Shown: positions 8,126-10,107 of the stretch, piece after piece
Layout: the number at the start of each line of letters is the position of its first letter
Position numbering within the stretch: the first letter of the stretch is position 1
Assembly (NCBI GenBank): GCA_003024985.2
Contig: PXIH01S0059390.1
Reading direction: 5' to 3' (one strand)
Source of the DNA: Euperipatoides rowelli
Lineage: Eukaryota; Onychophora; Udeonychophora; Euonychophora; Peripatopsidae
Length of the DNA stretch: 10,107 nt
Translations under genes and position numbers: made by a program
The notes under the pieces: generated by a model
What the model was told of the DNA's origin: nothing
What the model saw: only the letters and a program-made list of their open reading frames with translations
The model's database searches: none

Positions 8126-8200
8126 AATATTATATGCCCAGCTTGCAAAGATGGGAATATCATTCAAGATGCACATACTCTTGTACTCATTGCAAAAAAA
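8126..8200 (+). other. Zinc-ribbon-like segment of copy 2
   Basis: Frame 2 reads IICPACKDGNIIQDAHT (first Cys codon 8135-8137). A neighbouring frame then reads CTHCKKK over the next bases, giving a CPxC...CTHC arrangement split by one frameshift. In copy 1 the aligned stretch is too decayed to show the cysteines. Confidence 0.4.
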
Positions 8201-8904
8201 AAAAACTGTTAATATTATTTTTCTGAATGTTCCTTGACTTTACCTGAATGAGCAGAAGGCATTGATGAATAAAGAACATCCAGAGATTGCTTTGATAAAG
8301 TGAATGTAGCATATTCATTTGCAACAAACATTAAAAGAGAAATGCACAACATATATTAAAAAGATACATCAATAGAAAAAGGTAAAATAGTTGAGTCCCT
8401 GAAATCAGAATGTCTAGAAATAGATCCTGAAGAAGTTGAAATTTGAAGAGGTCAAATAGGTCCTGCATTCAAATTGAAACTCCTACCTTGATCCATACCC
8501 AGAATTTAAAAATTTTGAACTATCTTCAAAAGCAAAACAAAAACCAATTCGAATTTGAATAAACAGAAACTTATCTAAAAGGCTTAAACCTGTCAAAACC
8601 AAATTTGGCACAATTTGCTTAAGTAACACATGCATATTTGACTCCATTATTCAAATTCAAGCTACAGCATTTTGTGACAGCAAAAAATACAAAAAATTTA
8701 TTTCAAAAACAGAAGAAACAAATGTGTGGAAAATGTTGCACACATGGCTAACATGGAGTGATCACATGGTCTTACATATGGAGGGCTGAATTGCTAAATC
8801 TCAAATTCAAAGGTAAAAAGGTTTCTGATGATGCCATAAGTGTTGACTGCTTGGACACCAACCAGTTATGAAATGGCAAAAAAAAAAATGTTAGGAAAAT
8901 ATGT

Positions 8905-9235
8905 TTAACCCTTTCCACACCAGTGAATTCAGAGAATTTGGTTTCTACAGCTCCACAATAAAAATGAAAAATCAATTTTTTTTTTAAAAAAAAATTAAGA
9001 TTACTATTCTTTTAATTTTTTTTTAAAAATCTCTTGGGATACCGGTAATTGAAGACAAATATATTTTGGTCTTTGAAACTAAAAAAAATAGTAATTGAAG
9101 CATATTTGAATATAATAATAATTATTGATTTTGAAATACAAGAAAATGAAAATGGGGATTCAGAATCAACTTTGGAGTGTTACTACTAAATTAAAAATGG
9201 CGATTGAGAATCGACATTGGAGTGGAAAGGGTTAA
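8905..9235 (+). mobile_element. piggyBac-like MITE (323 bp) with TTAA target-site duplication
   Basis: Seen: TTAA at 8905-8908 and again at 9232-9235. The element between them (8909-9231) begins CCCTTTCCACACCAGTG, and its other end reads, on the opposite strand, CCCTTTCCACTCCAATG: a 17-bp terminal inverted repeat with two mismatches. It has no coding capacity and is A/T-rich inside. Known: duplication of TTAA and ends starting CCY are diagnostic of the piggyBac superfamily, whose non-autonomous derivatives are common in insects. Inference: it inserted into copy 2 coding sequence. If one TTAA and the element are skipped, the flanks join MLGKYV to KPHIYI in one frame. The source transposase is not in this window. 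Confidence 0.88.
9151..9224 (+). repeat. Subterminal direct repeats with palindromic cores in the MITE
   Basis: Two 29-bp units, 9151-9179 and 9196-9224, agree at 25 positions with a 45-bp period. Each holds a short palindrome: GATTC-A-GAATC at 9157-9167 and CGATT-GAG-AATCG at 9201-9213. Each is followed by a TTGGAGTG segment that also forms the inner part of the terminal inverted repeat. Such repeated subterminal motifs are plausible transposase-binding sites. They occur only at this end. Confidence 0.75.
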
Positions 9236-9735
9236 GCCACATATATATATCATCTTGCTGTGAATCAAATTACACTGTCAAGAATAAGGAAAACTCATAT
9301 GTGTTTTACATGTTAGAATTCAAAGAGAATCATTTCAAAATCTTGAAGGAAGTTTACTTGAACAGCTGGAAGAGATCACAGATATATGTCAAATATGTGG
9401 AAGAGTACAACAAATTTCCTACACATTGTAAAATATATTAGTTGACATCATTAACTTTGAATCAAAATTGGTAAAAAAAGACATATTATCATCAATAAAT
9501 TTCATTTAAAGGATATTCCAGCATCTCTACAGTTGTCTCAATCCTCTACTGTAATGAACAAATGCTTTCTTATATCTTAGATGGAATGGTGGCTCTTTCT
9601 TACTCAAAACTAAAGGAGACATTCATGTAATGAGACACTTTACACTGGAAACCATACAATGATTTAGCTCAAAAGAAACTATCAAAACCATCTTCAGCAG
9701 TGGTTCCAGTTGAACTTTTAATTTACTACTCATAA

Positions 9736-10107
9736 CAGAATAAATATCAACTAATTTGACATCCTAGAATAAATTTAATTCTGAATATTTTTTTAGACAA
9801 TTCTGAAAACTTTGGCAAATAGATTGTTATTTACATAACCAAAATTCACAAAACCCATGTTGCTTAAATTACAAACTATTCCAAAATCTTTGTTAAAGAT
9901 ATAAATACATTGGTATATGGGTTAGTGCAAAACTTTGGGTTTGTGGTACAAAACAGTACAAAACTTTAGTGATAGTTTTCATTTTTCAAGTCATAAATGG
10001 GGAAGGGGGAGTTGGATGAGGACATGGACATCATTTTCTATCTACTGTCTATATTCCTTTCTCTATGAGTTGTCATACTGTATTAATAAAATTATCTTAT
10101 TTTTTAC
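9736..10107. other. 3' flank of copy 2, with repeat-arm end and a possible poly(A) signal
   Basis: The inverted-repeat homology continues beyond the protein stop, from about 9831 to 9985, as one unit of the repeat that is tandem in copy 1. Beyond that there is a GGGGAAGGGGGAG purine run near 10000 and an AATAAA at 10085-10090, about 350 bases after the TAA of copy 2. The hexamer could be its polyadenylation signal, but AATAAA is frequent in DNA this A/T-rich. Confidence 0.4.

Larger units (their letters stand above)
8042..9735 (+). pseudogene. Copy 2 of the USP-like cysteine-peptidase family gene, broken and MITE-interrupted
   Basis: Seen in order: KAFKQWTKLQIK (8047-8082); NIICPACKDGNII (from about 8126) and, one frame away, CTHCKK, together a CxxC-x12-CxxC zinc-ribbon-like unit; RDCFDKVNVAYSFATNI (8282 on), a TAA at 8357, IVESLKSECLEIDPEEVEI to TGA at 8444; DPYPEFKNFELSSKAKQKPI (8490 on); TICLSNTCIFDSIIQIQ with the box Cys at 8631-8633; LLNLKFKGKKVSDDAISVDC; SSCCESNY (9250 on); DICQICGRVQQISYTL (Cys codons 9387 and 9396); LKDIPASLQLSQ (9506 on); and WKPYNDLAQKK...PVELLIYYS ending at TAA 9733-9735. 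Known: USP-type peptidases have an NTC...S.LQ Cys box, often a CxxC pair in the fingers, and a C-terminal W..YDD...L.Y end. Inference: a divergent USP-like protein. The catalytic His region (near 9615-9645) is scrambled, and stops and frameshifts show that the copy is dead. Confidence 0.55.
8042..9985 (+). repeat. Right arm of the large inverted repeat (copy 2)
   Basis: It aligns with the reverse complement of 4741-5990, with the exact 21- and 24-base anchors listed for the left arm. This arm is the fuller one: it keeps about 220 bp of coding-like sequence between the Cys box and 9405, about 360 bp at 9470-9830, and an inserted 323-bp MITE absent from the left arm. Homology fades at the left near 8042, where GAAAAAGC...CAATGGACAAAG matches the reverse complement of 5985-5960. 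Confidence 0.85.

Noticed and set aside
8772-8975. 67-codon minus-strand frame
   Set aside because: It is antisense to copy 2 and the left end of the MITE, so it is a shadow frame.
9217-9441. 74-codon plus-strand frame starting inside the MITE end
   Set aside because: Its ATG lies at a chance position at the MITE-gene junction. The later part is a fragment of copy 2 in one of its broken frames, so it is not a gene of its own.
4741-9985. The inverted pair as terminal repeats of one large (about 5.2 kb) DNA transposon
   Set aside because: The arms are coding-like and diverged with independent deletions, the MITE interrupts one of them, and no target-site duplication is seen at their outer edges. 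Two gene copies fit better.

Overview
This is AT-rich, gene-poor eukaryotic DNA. The content points to an arthropod, probably an insect: the tail of an RTE-type LINE ending in (TGA)n, a piggyBac-like miniature element flanked by TTAA, THAP-type zinc-finger remnants, AAT/TTA microsatellites and a possible 78-bp intron. The closer placement is a guess. I see no intact host gene, tRNA, rRNA or CRISPR array. Every recognisable coding stretch carries stops or frameshifts, so the window reads as a graveyard of mobile-element and repeat-family genes.

Layout. 1-311 (+): C-terminal end of an RTE-like LINE with its (TGA)n tail. 312-1624: AT-rich filler. 1625-2200 (+): broken THAP zinc-finger gene, possibly with a mini-intron just upstream. 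2648-2752: two TTA/AAT arrays separated by 27 bp, with one unresolved base. 3800-4665 (-): decayed non-LTR reverse transcriptase with its fingers, the B motif RGITQESPLG and a catalytic-type box FMDD in the right order. 4741-6603 (-): first broken copy ('copy 1') of an unfamiliar multidomain gene. 6604-7352: no gene seen. 7353-7832 (+): long broken frame of unknown function. 8042-9735 (+): second broken copy ('copy 2') of the same gene, in the opposite orientation to copy 1 and interrupted by a 323-bp piggyBac-like MITE at 8909-9231.

The most interesting part is the inverted pair. About 1.25 kb on the left (4741-5990) is the reverse complement of about 1.9 kb on the right (8042-9985), with indels. 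Exact anchors of 24, 24 and 21 bases hold the alignment. The shared protein has a CxxC...CxxC zinc-ribbon-like segment, then a box NTC(I/T)FDSIIQI that resembles the catalytic Cys box of ubiquitin-specific proteases (GNTCYxNSxLQ). In copy 2 this is followed by further Cys pairs and a C-terminal end WKPYNDL...PVELLIYYS-stop that resembles the USP W..YDD...LxY ending. I infer a USP-like cysteine-peptidase gene family that has spread as repeats. Both copies are dead. The name of the family and whether it is carried by a transposon cannot be settled from this window.
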